Of a stretch of 64,000 bases of DNA, positions 50,417-58,960 are shown one piece after another (the first letter of the stretch is position 1; the number at the start of each line of letters is the position of its first letter). The notes beneath the pieces are model-generated. The model was not told where the DNA came from, did not search any database, and was given only the letters and a program-made list of their open reading frames with translations. A program made the translations under genes and the position numbers. Origin of the DNA: Urbifossiella sp046350095 (GTDB lineage: Bacteria; Planctomycetota; Planctomycetia; Gemmatales; Gemmataceae); contig JAXMBA010000002.1 in NCBI GenBank assembly GCA_046350095.1, positions 434,001 to 498,000 of the forward strand. Reading direction: 5' to 3'.

Positions 50417-51252
50417 CGCGTATCCGCCCCGGCGATCGCGGCGACCGCACGGCGGCTGCGGGCCGCGTCGGCGGTCGGCGGCGGGCCGCGCCACCCGCCG
50501 CGGACCAGGAGCACGCGCTGCCTCGGGCCGCTGTCCGCCTCGGCGGTGAACGCCGCCTCGCCGAGCGTCCCCGCGGCCGCAGCCGGGGAGCCGATGATGA
50601 GATGGTCGTCCGGTCCGAGGGTCACCTCGAAGCCGAGTCCCGGGTAGCGCTCGGTCGGCACCTCGCCGGCCACCGTCAGACCGGTGCCGTCGCCGTTCGG
50701 GCGGAACACGTCGGCCCGCTCGCCGTGTTGCAATTGCGGCTCGCAGTACACCTTCAGCCGACCGTCGCCGGCCCACGCCGGGCGGACCAGGATGCCGCAA
50801 CGGGCGCCCTTAAGTGTCACGTCGCGGCGCGTCCCCGCCAGGTCGGCCAGTACGCGGAACGAGCACGGGTCCGGTGGGGTCGCTGTGGGCACCACCACGT
50901 CAGGGCGGGCGCCGAAGGTGAAACCGTGCGGGTCGACGCCATCGGTCTCAAGGAGGCGGCGGAAGGACGAGGGGAGGGTGCCGCTGACGACGCGGACGCG
51001 GAGGCCGTTCTCCGTCAGGATCACGTCCGTCTCGGCCGGCATCGGCGGCTTGGCGGTGGTCCAGAGTTCGCGGTCGAGCACGTCGTCGCCGACCGGCCGC
51101 TCGACGAGCACCGACTCGACGTAGGCGCCGTCCGGGGCGGCGTCGGGTAGGGCGGCGCGGGCGGGTCCGGGGCGGTCCGGGCGGGGCCACCACTGGCACC
51201 CGACCGCGGCCGCACACGCGACGACGAGCAACGCCCCGGCAGCCCGGCGCAT
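50413..51252 (-). CDS. lipoprotein of unknown function
   Basis: A 279-residue lipoprotein: signal LLVVACAAAVGC with a lipobox ending at Cys19, then a Pro-rich stretch. The mature part has beta-rich segments (VDVILTENGLRVRVVSGTL-like strands, LGFEVTLGPDDHLIIGSP). A metal or enzyme site is not seen and no family is recognised; such sequences in planctomycetes are usually uncharacterised. The ATG follows AGGAAGG. The stop codon shares TTA with the TAG of the convergent gene (TTAG at 50413-50416). Lnt in this window would act on it. Confidence 0.75.
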   Translation of the reverse strand: MRRAAGALLVVACAAAVGCQWWPRPDRPGPARAALPDAAPDGAYVESVLVERPVGDDVLDRELWTTAKPPMPAETDVILTENGLRVRVVSGTLPSSFRRLLETDGVDPHGFTFGARPDVVVPTATPPDPCSFRVLADLAGTRRDVTLKGARCGILVRPAWAGDGRLKVYCEPQLQHGERADVFRPNGDGTGLTVAGEVPTERYPGLGFEVTLGPDDHLIIGSPAAAAGTLGEAAFTAEADSGPRQRVLLVRGGWRGPPPTADAARSRRAVAAIAGADTR

Positions 51253-51350
51253 CCGGTCCCGACCTTCCTGTGACGACTTGTGATGCGACAGGGCATACCG
51301 GCAGTCGGGGCGGCGGTCAAGTCGACTTGCGGCCCGCCGACGCGACCGCG

Positions 51351-51947
51351 TCACGCCGCCGGGCGGGGCTCCGGGGGCGGGAATTCGACCCGGGCGTACA
51401 CGTCGGCGAGCGGCACCACGACGGGGACGGACTTCAGCTCCAGCGTCGCGTCGAGGCCGACGAACTGCACGAGCGACCACGCCCCGTCCGGCTGTCGGAC
51501 GTACCGCTCGCACCACGCCCGGTCCGGGGCGACCAGCACGTACTCCAGCACCGACGGCAGCCGTTGGTAGTGGAGGAACTTCGTGGTGCGGTCGTACCTC
51601 TCGGTGGACGGCGATAGCACCTCGAACACCACCCGCGGGTTGGTGAGGGTGTCGTTATCCTCCTCGGCGAACTCGGGCTCGCCGCACACGATTACCAGGT
51701 CCGGGTAGCAGTACAACCCAGTCCCCTGGACGCGCACCCGCAGGTCGCGGGAGAACGACTGGCACGGCCCCCCCTTGAGCCGGCTGCCGATCTCGATCGA
51801 CAGGTTCTCGCTCACCCGGTTGTGCTCGCGGCTGGCGCCGGCCATGGCGAACATCTCGCCGGCGTAGAACTCGCTCTTGAAATCCGCCTGCTTCTCGATG
51901 GCGAGGTACTCGGCGACGGTCAACTTCGTCTTCGGCACGGCAGTCAT
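51351..51947 (-). CDS. Uma2 family putative endonuclease
   Basis: A 198-residue protein of the Uma2/DUF820 family, PD-(D/E)xK fold. N-terminal KLTVAEYLAIEKQAD is followed by EFYAGEMFAMAGASREHN, then YPDLVIVC with the catalytic Asp, and VVFEVLSPSTERYDRTTKF with the Glu and Lys positions. These proteins are numerous in planctomycetes and cyanobacteria, and their biological role is unclear. The ATG at 51947 starts MTAVPKTKLTVAEY; an upstream in-frame ATG would add an unlikely lead. No partner restriction or toxin gene is adjacent. Confidence 0.88.
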   Translation of the reverse strand: MTAVPKTKLTVAEYLAIEKQADFKSEFYAGEMFAMAGASREHNRVSENLSIEIGSRLKGGPCQSFSRDLRVRVQGTGLYCYPDLVIVCGEPEFAEEDNDTLTNPRVVFEVLSPSTERYDRTTKFLHYQRLPSVLEYVLVAPDRAWCERYVRQPDGAWSLVQFVGLDATLELKSVPVVVPLADVYARVEFPPPEPRPAA

Positions 51948-51999
51948 GACGGCGGACTCCGCGGGGGGACGCGTCCATGCTATCACACCGGCCGAGTGG

Positions 52000-52356
52000 T
52001 CACAGGGCGTCGTAGTCGATGAGCAGCTCCTCGCCGGCGGCGATGTCCCGCCGCGCGAAGTAGACGTAGTCCGCGTCGTGGGCGAGGTTCGGGTCGCGGC
52101 TGTCGTTGAGGAACCAACCGACGCTGATGCGGTTCAGATCGCGCGGCAGGTACGCCCCGTCGTCGTACCGGACGGCGAAGTTCTCGCGCACCTCGACCGG
52201 GCCGGGCAGCGCGACGAACACGGCCCACGGCACGAACCGCACGTCGTCGTCGGCAAACAGCTCCCGGAGCACGGCGCCGGCCGGGATGTCGGCGGTCGCG
52301 AACACGCCCACCCCGGCCCCCGGGATAGTGGAGGGCTTCAGGCGGAACTGGTGCAT
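52000..52356 (-). CDS. SET-domain protein
   Basis: A 118-residue protein that is nearly all SET domain, the fold of lysine methyltransferases. GVGVFATADIPAGAVL is the first SET block; RISVGWFLNDSRDPNLAHD replaces the usual NHSCxPN with NDSRDPN; DIAAGEELLIDYD is the closing block with the Tyr. The changed NHS motif leaves S-adenosylmethionine binding uncertain. Bacterial SET proteins methylate a few ribosomal or histone-like proteins. Its ATG overlaps the stop codon of the upstream GTPase gene (TGATG), so the two are translationally coupled. Confidence 0.82.
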   Translation of the reverse strand: MHQFRLKPSTIPGAGVGVFATADIPAGAVLRELFADDDVRFVPWAVFVALPGPVEVRENFAVRYDDGAYLPRDLNRISVGWFLNDSRDPNLAHDADYVYFARRDIAAGEELLIDYDAL

Positions 52357-53396
52357 CAGTGGCCGGCCAGGATGTGCATGATGTCGGCGTCCTTCACGAC
52401 GTAGGTCTTGCCTTCCGTGCGCATCAGGCCGCGGGCCTTCGCCTCCTTCTCGCTCAGGCCGCACGCGATGAAGTCGTCGTAGCCGATCACGTTCGCCCGC
52501 ACGAACTTGTCCGACAGGTCGCGGTGGATGCACCCCGCCGCCTCGACCGCGTCGCACCCCTTCGGGATCGACCACGTCCGGCACTCGTCCTCGCCGACGG
52601 TGAAGAACACCTCGCGGCCGACGCCGTAGAACATCGCCCGGATCGTCTCGCCGCGCTTGAACGCGGTGATGCCGTAGTCGCCCATGAACGCCGTGCGGTC
52701 GGCCTCGTCCATCGCCAGCAGTTCGAGCTCCAGCTTCGCCGGCGCCTGGGTCGCGGTCGGCGCCAGCGCCAGCAGGTCGGCCGGGAGCGGGTCGTTGAAG
52801 CCGCTGTCGCCGCGGTTCACGAACACGATCTCGGGTTTGAGCGTCAGCAGCTGGAAACTCCGCAGCGCCTTGTCCTCGTCGGCGGTGAGACCGAACTGCG
52901 ACGCCGGCTTGCCGCTCTCCAGGCCGGCGACGACACGGCGGAGCAGCGCCAGTTCTTCCTCGTCGGCCTCGCGCTCCTTCTGTGGCTTGGCCTTCTTCAG
53001 CCCCGCCTCCACCTTCGGGACGCGGTTCGACACCACCTCCAGGTCGGCGAACAGGAGCTCGTCGCGGAAGCGCGTGAGCTGCGCGGCGAAGTCGGTGCGG
53101 GTGAAGCCGTCGAGGACGACGACGAGCCCGTTGGCCTCGCGGAGGATGCCGAGGCGGCGGGCGTTGTCCTTCTTCTCGTCGAGCATGAGGCCGGGCGTGT
53201 CGAGGACGGCGACCTGGGTGTAGGTCGTCTTCTTCGGCTTCATGACGGCGGCGATGCCGGCGAGGCGGTCGTCGGGGACGTCGGCCATGGCGGTCTGGCC
53301 CTGCTGCACCTTCGACGGGTCCGGCTTCGCGCCGGTGAGCCATTCGAAGACCGTGCTCTTGCCCGACCCGGCGTAGCCGACGAGGCCCATTTTCAT
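52356..53396 (-). CDS. YchF-like GTPase (DUF933)
   Basis: A 346-residue P-loop protein of the Obg/YchF family. The P-loop is GYAGSGKST (residues 7-15), unlike the usual GLPNVGKST; switch II is VLDTPGLMLDE; the C-terminal TGS/DUF933 domain is complete, from FFTVGEDECRTWSIPKG to EGKTYVVKDADIMHILAGH. YchF prefers ATP and associates with ribosomes during stress. The central helical domain is present. It is divergent enough from ychF that the symbol is withheld. ATG 53396 is used; MGL two codons inside is an alternative. It heads an operon with the SET gene. Confidence 0.85.
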   Translation of the reverse strand: MKMGLVGYAGSGKSTVFEWLTGAKPDPSKVQQGQTAMADVPDDRLAGIAAVMKPKKTTYTQVAVLDTPGLMLDEKKDNARRLGILREANGLVVVLDGFTRTDFAAQLTRFRDELLFADLEVVSNRVPKVEAGLKKAKPQKEREADEEELALLRRVVAGLESGKPASQFGLTADEDKALRSFQLLTLKPEIVFVNRGDSGFNDPLPADLLALAPTATQAPAKLELELLAMDEADRTAFMGDYGITAFKRGETIRAMFYGVGREVFFTVGEDECRTWSIPKGCDAVEAAGCIHRDLSDKFVRANVIGYDDFIACGLSEKEAKARGLMRTEGKTYVVKDADIMHILAGH

Positions 53397-53516
53397 GGGA
53401 GAATCCAGCCCGAAGACGAGGGACCGGCCGACGCCGATAGCATACGGACCGGCGAAAAGTTCGCCGCGCCGCGGTCATTTCCGCGGCCGGCTTGAGACTT
53501 CATTCCGGGAGGCCGA

Positions 53517-54002
53517 GTGGAATCCTGGGATGACATCCTGACGGCGCACGGCCCGGCCGCGTACCGGGCGGCGTGGCGGGTGCTCGGGCACGCCGCCGAC
53601 GCGGAGGACGCGGTGCAGGACGCGCTCGTGGACGGGCTCCGCCTGTACCGCCGCGGCGGCGTCGCGTGCTGGCCGGCGCTGCTTCGGAAGCTGTGCGTCC
53701 GCCGCGCCCTCGATCGGCTTCGGCGCCGCCGGCCGCTGGCACCGCTCCCCGCCGACCGCGCCGCGCCCGGCGCCGGGCCGGAGGCGCGCGCCGCGGCCGA
53801 CGAGCTCGAAAGGCGCTTCCGCGCGGCGCTCGTGGAGCTGGCCCCGCGCGAGGCCGAGGTGTTCGGCCTCCACTACTTCGCCGACCTCGACAACCCGCAG
53901 ATCGCCGCCCAGCTCGACCTTGCCGCCGAGGCCGTGGCCGCGGCGCTGTACAAGGCCCGCAAGCGGCTCCGCGCCGCCCTGTTCCCGGAGGACCAACCGT
54001 GA
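53517..54002 (+). CDS. ECF sigma factor, second type
   Basis: A 161-residue ECF sigma factor. Region 2 (AAYRAAWRVLGHAADAEDAV to LLRKLCVRRALDRLRRR) and region 4 (LAPREAEVFGLHYFADLDN, then PQIAAQLDLAAEAVAAALYK) are both present, joined by a short Pro/Ala linker. It is shorter and of a different group from the factor at 5212. The GTG start follows GGGAGG at 6 bases. Its stop codon overlaps the GTG of the next gene (GTGA), the usual place for an anti-sigma factor. Confidence 0.88.
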   Translation: MESWDDILTAHGPAAYRAAWRVLGHAADAEDAVQDALVDGLRLYRRGGVACWPALLRKLCVRRALDRLRRRRPLAPLPADRAAPGAGPEARAAADELERRFRAALVELAPREAEVFGLHYFADLDNPQIAAQLDLAAEAVAAALYKARKRLRAALFPEDQP

Positions 54003-55288
54003 CCGCCGAACTCGACCCGCTCGACGCCGTGATCGACCGCGTCCGCCTCTCCGAGCCGCCGGCCGACGGTTGGCGCCGCGCCCGTGCGCGGGCCGCCCGA
54101 CGGCGGCGCCGGCCTCGGCTGGCGTTCGCCGCGGTTACGGCCGTGATCGCGGTGGTCTTCGTCACCACTCGGTCGGGGCCGCCGGAGGTGAAGCCCGTGG
54201 TGCCACCTGAGTTCGTCCAGGGGCCGGAGTCGTCGGTTCCCGTCCCACAGCCCACGCCGGAGCCCGTTCCGATAAACAACGGGATGGACGGTACGACCGC
54301 GGCGCCCGCGGCCGGTGGGGCGATGGCCGGCGTCTGGCCGGCGCCGGAGCTCGTCGTGGCGTCGAACGCGCCGGTGTTCGTCTGCACCGGAGGCGCGGCG
54401 CCGATCCGCACGGGCGGGACCGTGCCGGCGGGGACTGTCGGCGAGCGCGTCCACGTCTGGAACTGGGAGAAGTCGCCCGACAGCCGCGTCCTCGACGCCG
54501 CGATCAAGGGGCCGCTCGCCCTGACACCCGACGGCGCCACGCTGCTGACCGCCGACGGCCGCGCCGTGAATCTGGCGGCGGGGACGGCCGAGCCCCTTGC
54601 GTGGTGGGGAGCCGCGGGGCTGAAGCTCCGCCCGCGCTGGGCGATGTTCAGCCCAGACGCCCGGACGCTCCTCGCCTTCGAACACGATGAGAAGGTCGGC
54701 ACCGCCCGCCTCATCGACTACCCGGCCGGCACCGAGCGGGCGAGGGTCGGCGGGCTGTGGTGGGCCGCGTCGCGGGCGGCGTTCTCCGCCGACGGCAAGA
54801 CGGTCGCGCTGTTCGGCAGCGATGCCCACCTCCGCACGTTCGACGCCGCCACCGGGAAGGAGAAGGTACGGTTGGCGCCGGCGTTCGAGAACACCATCCA
54901 GTCGATCGCCGTGTCGGCGGACGGGGCGCGGGTGGCGGGGAGCTACCGGGACGTGGTGCGGGTGTGGGACGCGGCGACGGGTAAGCTCGTGTGCGAGCCG
55001 AACACGAAGGGGAGCGGCCCGATATCGTGGTTCGCCGCCCTGGCGTTCGCGCCGGACGGGACTCGACTGGCTGGCGCCAGCACCGACGGGCTCGTGCTGT
55101 GGGACGCGGCCAACGGTACGGTCGTGCGCCGCTTCCCGCGGGAGTCGATGCTCGTCGGGCACGCCCGGTTCGACGCGGCCGGGGCGACGATCACGACGGT
55201 GAAGCAGTTCTACATCCAGGGCGACCGGAACGGCCGGGAATCGACCGTGTACCCGACCGCGGACCGGTGGCCCGTCCGGGAGAAGTAG
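53999..55288 (+). CDS. membrane WD40 protein, probable anti-sigma partner
   Basis: A 429-residue protein with a short cytoplasmic head (residues 1-40, ending in an Arg-rich stretch), one membrane helix (RLAFAAVTAVIAVVFVTT, about 40-58), a Pro-rich linker and an outside WD40-like propeller (ALTPDGATLLTADG, AAFSADGKTVALFG, RVWDAATGKLV, LWDAANGTVV). The position and coupling to the ECF sigma gene suggest an anti-sigma or sensor, but the head lacks the HxxxCxxC of zinc anti-sigma factors. It parallels the kinase-sensor pair at 5212-7865. The GTG start overlaps the sigma stop codon. Confidence 0.82.
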   Translation: MTAELDPLDAVIDRVRLSEPPADGWRRARARAARRRRRPRLAFAAVTAVIAVVFVTTRSGPPEVKPVVPPEFVQGPESSVPVPQPTPEPVPINNGMDGTTAAPAAGGAMAGVWPAPELVVASNAPVFVCTGGAAPIRTGGTVPAGTVGERVHVWNWEKSPDSRVLDAAIKGPLALTPDGATLLTADGRAVNLAAGTAEPLAWWGAAGLKLRPRWAMFSPDARTLLAFEHDEKVGTARLIDYPAGTERARVGGLWWAASRAAFSADGKTVALFGSDAHLRTFDAATGKEKVRLAPAFENTIQSIAVSADGARVAGSYRDVVRVWDAATGKLVCEPNTKGSGPISWFAALAFAPDGTRLAGASTDGLVLWDAANGTVVRRFPRESMLVGHARFDAAGATITTVKQFYIQGDRNGRESTVYPTADRWPVREK

Positions 55289-55295
55289 CGCGGCG

Positions 55296-56081
55296 TCACA
55301 GCTCCGGCATCTTCCCCGCGAGCACGTCCTTCTCGTAGGCCTCCTGCAGCGGCCACGACTGGGCGCAGGTGCCGAAGTCGGCCATGTACTGGTAGCCGGT
55401 CAGCCGGTCGATCGCGGCCTTCAGGATCTTTGGGTCCTTGCGGAAGACCGGGCCGTGGCTCGGCAGCAGGAACTCGGCGTCGTCGGCCAGGATGCGGTTG
55501 AGCGACTTCAAGTACTCGGGGATGCTCGACCCGTGGTGCGCGTCGATGACGCCGACGCAGGCGTCCTTGTAGATGTTGTCGCCGCTGAACAGCAGGTTCC
55601 CCATCTTGAAGCTGAGTTGGCCGGGCGTGTGGCCGGGCGTGCTCCACACCGTCAGCTTCAGCTTGCCGACCTTGATCTCGTCGCCGTCGTTGAGCAGCAC
55701 GTCGATTTTGCACGGCGGCATGGGGATGTCGAAACCCTGGGCCGGGATGCTGGCGTAGGTCTGCACGGTGTCGCCGGACTCGAGTGCCGCCGCGGACTTG
55801 GGGTGGGCGGCGGACTTCGTCTTGAGGCGCACCCGCGCCGAGGCCAGCGCCTGGACGTGGTCGGCGTCGGCGTGGGTGGCGATGACGAGCTTGCACCGGG
55901 ACAGCGGGAAGTCCATGCCGCGGAGCAGGTCGATGACCTCACCGAGCGTGTCCTCCTGGCCGATGTCGATGAGGGCGTACTCGGTGCCGCCGTCGATGAG
56001 GTAGATATTCACCCCGAGCGGCCGGGCCGCCTGGAGGTTCAGCTCGATCACCCCGGGGAACAGGTACTTACGGCTCAACAT
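55296..56081 (-). CDS. MBL-fold metallo-hydrolase with HxDxDH motif
   Basis: A 261-residue metallo-beta-lactamase-fold hydrolase. The zinc motif, normally HxHxDH, reads HADADH at residues 70-75, with Asp in place of the second His. The other ligands are in place: GHTPGQLSF, FSGDNIY and PSHGPV. Such variants often bind iron or a mixed pair and act on thioesters, lactones or as persulfide dioxygenase relatives; the substrate here is unknown. The ATG at 56081 starts MLSRKYLFPGVIEL. It is divergent from a lipoprotein gene across inverted repeat F. Confidence 0.85.
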   Translation of the reverse strand: MLSRKYLFPGVIELNLQAARPLGVNIYLIDGGTEYALIDIGQEDTLGEVIDLLRGMDFPLSRCKLVIATHADADHVQALASARVRLKTKSAAHPKSAAALESGDTVQTYASIPAQGFDIPMPPCKIDVLLNDGDEIKVGKLKLTVWSTPGHTPGQLSFKMGNLLFSGDNIYKDACVGVIDAHHGSSIPEYLKSLNRILADDAEFLLPSHGPVFRKDPKILKAAIDRLTGYQYMADFGTCAQSWPLQEAYEKDVLAGKMPEL

Positions 56082-56122
56082 GCGTGCGTCTCCGTTGCAA
56101 CATTTTAGCCGGCCCGCGCCGC

Positions 56123-56189
56123 AATGACGAATGACGAATGACGAAGGAAAACGAGCCGTGTCGTCATTCGTCATTCGTCATTCGTCATT
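56123..56189. repeat. inverted repeat F of AATGACG tandem units
   Basis: Three AATGACG units (56123-56145) and their complement (56167-56189) flank a 21-base loop that itself includes one more half-unit. Perfect over 23 bases. Unlike the other such repeats it sits between divergent genes, so it cannot be a terminator for either. Confidence 0.9.
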
Positions 56190-56249
56190 CCCCCATCTCC
56201 CCCAGCTGACGGGGTTGCGTCCCACACCCGCCCACGCTATGTGCGCGGC

Positions 56250-58571
56250 ATGACCCGGCGCTCTACCACCATCGCCGTGCTGTTCGCCGCCCTCGCGGGG
56301 GGCTGCTTCAACTCGCACAACCCCAGCTACTTCCCGTACTACTTTCCCGGCGGCCGCGTCCTCGAGAACCACGGGAAGCCGTCGTTCGGTTACTTCAGCG
56401 ACTTCGACCCCAAGGCTGCCCGCATCCAGGTCTCCCCCACCGACGCCACCGCCCCACTGGGGGCGCAGGTCGTGGTCGTCGCGTCCGTGCTCGACAAGGA
56501 CGGGCAGCCGCGCCGCAGCCGCCGCGTCGAGTGGATGCTCGAAGGACCGGGCAGCATCGTCGAGGTGGACGAGTCGGGCTTCTACGCCGGCCGCGGGTAC
56601 AAGCACGACAACAAGTACGCGATCAGCCACACCTGCTACACCGCCCACACCATTACACGCGGGAACGACGACCCCAAGGACGACGTCGAGATCTGCGCCG
56701 GGCAGACGTTCTGTGTGGTCAGCTGCCCCGTGCCGGGCGAGACCATCCTCACGGCTTACGCCCCCGGCGTGTTCAACTGGGAGAAGGGGCGCGTCGCCGC
56801 GAAGATCGTCTGGGGCGAGGGGCGTTTCGTGTTCCCGCCGCCGGCGACCGTCCGCATCGGCACCGAACACGCGCTCACGACCACCGTCGCCCGGTTCGAG
56901 CAGGACGGGCCGAACCCGCCGACCTACCGCGTTCGCTACCGGCTCGTCGACTCCGAAGAATCGTCGGTGGTGTTGGCGAGCCGCAGCGGCGGCGCGGCCC
57001 GCGAGGCCGAGGCGACCACGGACGCAGACGGCAAGGCGACCGTGCGACTCATTCAGACGAACCCGCAGGCCGGCAGCGACCGCCGCAAGACGCGCGTCGC
57101 CGTCGAGGTGCTGAAGGCGGCCGACAACGGCCAGGGGCCGGGCACCGTGGTGAGCCGCCGCGAGACGCTCATCGAGTGGGCGGCGCCGGAACTCAAACTC
57201 GACGTGACCGCGCCGCCGGTCGCCGGGCCGACGGCGGCGTTCCCCGCGACGGTTACGCTCGCCAACACCAGTCCCGTGGACGGTAGGGAGGCCCGCGTGC
57301 GGGTCACGCTGTCCGACGGCGCCACGCTCGAACGCTCGGAGCCGCCGCCGACGCGGCAGGACGGCGGGGCTCTCGTGTTCGACCTGCCGGGCTCGCGGGC
57401 GGGGCAGGTCCAGACCGTCGCCATGCAGGTGAGGCCGGCGCGCGTCGGCACCGTCGTCGTCGCCGCACAGGCGGACACGGCCGACGCCCTCAGCGCCCGC
57501 CGCGACGCCACCGTCCGCATCGACGCCGGCAAGCTCAGCGTGCTGGTCGAGCCGCCGGCGGCGGCGACGGTCGGCGACGCCAACCCGTTCCGGGTCGCGG
57601 TCACCAACAGCGGCCCCACGCCCGCCCGCAACGTCACCGTGTTTGCCTCCTTCGACGAGGCCGTGAAGCACGCCTCGGGTAAGAACCCCGTCGAGCTGCC
57701 GGCCGGCACGCTGAACCCCGGCGAGACGCGCACCTTCGACTTGCCGCTGTCCGCGAAGCTGACCGGCCGCTACTCGCTGCAGGCCACCGCGACCGGCGAC
57801 GGCAACCTCAGCGCGTCGTCGGGCCGCGTCGCCTTCGACGTGCGCCGCGCCGAGTTGCGGGCAGCCGTGACGGGGCCGAAGCTCGTCTACGTCAACCAGG
57901 AGTTCGCCTGGAACGTCGCCGTCACCAACGCCGGCGACGTGGCCGCGAAGAACGTCACCGTGCGGGCCGCCCTGCCGCCGGAGGTGCGTGCCAAGGACGC
58001 CGGCGACGGCGTCGTCAGCGCCGGCACCGTCGAGTGGAAGGCGGGCACGCTGGCCCCGGGCGAGACGCGGACGTTCAAGCTCGACGTTGACGCGGTGCGG
58101 CTGACGGGAGCGGCGACGCTCGCGGTGGCGACGCTGGCCGACGGCGACGCCGCTTCCCTCCAGGCGAAGGCGGAAGGGACGATTGCGATCGTGGGCACGC
58201 CGGCGGTGGTGCTGGAACTGGCGACGCCGCCGGGCACCGTCGAGGTCGGCCGGCGGGCGACGTTCCAGATCCGCCTGCGGAACCAGGGGACCGTATCGGC
58301 CCGCCAGCTGGACGTGGCCGCGGTCGTGCCGCCGGAATTGCGGCTCGTGAAAGGGAGCGGCCCCGACCGCGCCGAGGGGCGGCCCGGCGCCGACGGGCGG
58401 GTCACGTTCCCCGCGCTCGACGAGCTCCGGCCCGGGCAGGCCGTCACGTACACCGTCGAGGTGGACGCGGCCCAGCCCGGCGACGCCCGCTTCCGCGCCG
58501 AGGTGAAGGCCGCCCACCTCCGCAACCCACTGCGCGAGGAGCAGCCCCTCCGCGTCACCGCGGGGCGGTAG
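56250..58571 (+). CDS. lipoprotein with DUF11/CARDB-like repeats
   Basis: A 773-residue lipoprotein: signal IAVLFAALAGGC with the lipobox Cys, then an N-terminal domain of about 260 residues with several cysteines (SHTCYTAHT, DVEICAGQTFCVVSC), and at least four DUF11/CARDB-type beta-sandwiches (VTLANTSPVDGREARVRVTL, VAVTNSGPTPARNVTVFA, VAVTNAGDVAAKNVTVRA, IRLRNQGTVSARQLDVAA). Such repeats stack as stalks at the surface. ATG 56250 is chosen to give a short signal n-region; a GTG three codons upstream is possible. Its function is probably structural. Confidence 0.82.
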   Translation: MTRRSTTIAVLFAALAGGCFNSHNPSYFPYYFPGGRVLENHGKPSFGYFSDFDPKAARIQVSPTDATAPLGAQVVVVASVLDKDGQPRRSRRVEWMLEGPGSIVEVDESGFYAGRGYKHDNKYAISHTCYTAHTITRGNDDPKDDVEICAGQTFCVVSCPVPGETILTAYAPGVFNWEKGRVAAKIVWGEGRFVFPPPATVRIGTEHALTTTVARFEQDGPNPPTYRVRYRLVDSEESSVVLASRSGGAAREAEATTDADGKATVRLIQTNPQAGSDRRKTRVAVEVLKAADNGQGPGTVVSRRETLIEWAAPELKLDVTAPPVAGPTAAFPATVTLANTSPVDGREARVRVTLSDGATLERSEPPPTRQDGGALVFDLPGSRAGQVQTVAMQVRPARVGTVVVAAQADTADALSARRDATVRIDAGKLSVLVEPPAAATVGDANPFRVAVTNSGPTPARNVTVFASFDEAVKHASGKNPVELPAGTLNPGETRTFDLPLSAKLTGRYSLQATATGDGNLSASSGRVAFDVRRAELRAAVTGPKLVYVNQEFAWNVAVTNAGDVAAKNVTVRAALPPEVRAKDAGDGVVSAGTVEWKAGTLAPGETRTFKLDVDAVRLTGAATLAVATLADGDAASLQAKAEGTIAIVGTPAVVLELATPPGTVEVGRRATFQIRLRNQGTVSARQLDVAAVVPPELRLVKGSGPDRAEGRPGADGRVTFPALDELRPGQAVTYTVEVDAAQPGDARFRAEVKAAHLRNPLREEQPLRVTAGR

Positions 58572-58960
58572 TCGCCGACATCGACTGAGCGAATTCTGCC
58601 CACGCTCTGGGCAAAATCTTTGTTTCCGCTCCACCCCCCCACCGGGTCGCGGAAACATGTCACGTCATTTTACTAACGAACGTCCCGGCAAGTCCGGTTG
58701 TGCCGACAGGGGCAACTGTGCGGCCGCGGACCGATCCGGAAACATTAAGATTCGATGAGCCGGGGGCCGCGGCGTCGCGGGTGTGTGACCAATCTGGTAG
58801 TGTCAGAAGGGTTTCCGGCCGATCCCCGGCGCCGGCGGTCGCGGCGTTGCGCCCGCGGCCCAACTCCGGGGCCCGGTCCGTCGTCGTAATAGGATACCTC
58901 CGCGCGCGGGTTCCCCTACGCCCGCCGCGCCACCCCGACTCGCACCGCGGGAGTTCACCC
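58572..58960. other. upstream region of the giant repeat gene
   Basis: No gene fits in these 389 bases. 58595-58690 is relatively AT-rich and holds a short GCCCA-TGGGC hairpin followed by AAAATCTTTG, a possible terminator for the lipoprotein gene. GAGCCGGGGG near 58757 recurs in the leader of the gene at 3479. TAATAGGATAC (58887-58897) is a possible -10 about 65 bases before the GTG, but no -35 is clear. Confidence 0.45.

Noticed and set aside
56123..56189. CRISPR array
   Set aside because: The 7-base units are contiguous with no spacers and are mirrored; no cas genes lie in the window.
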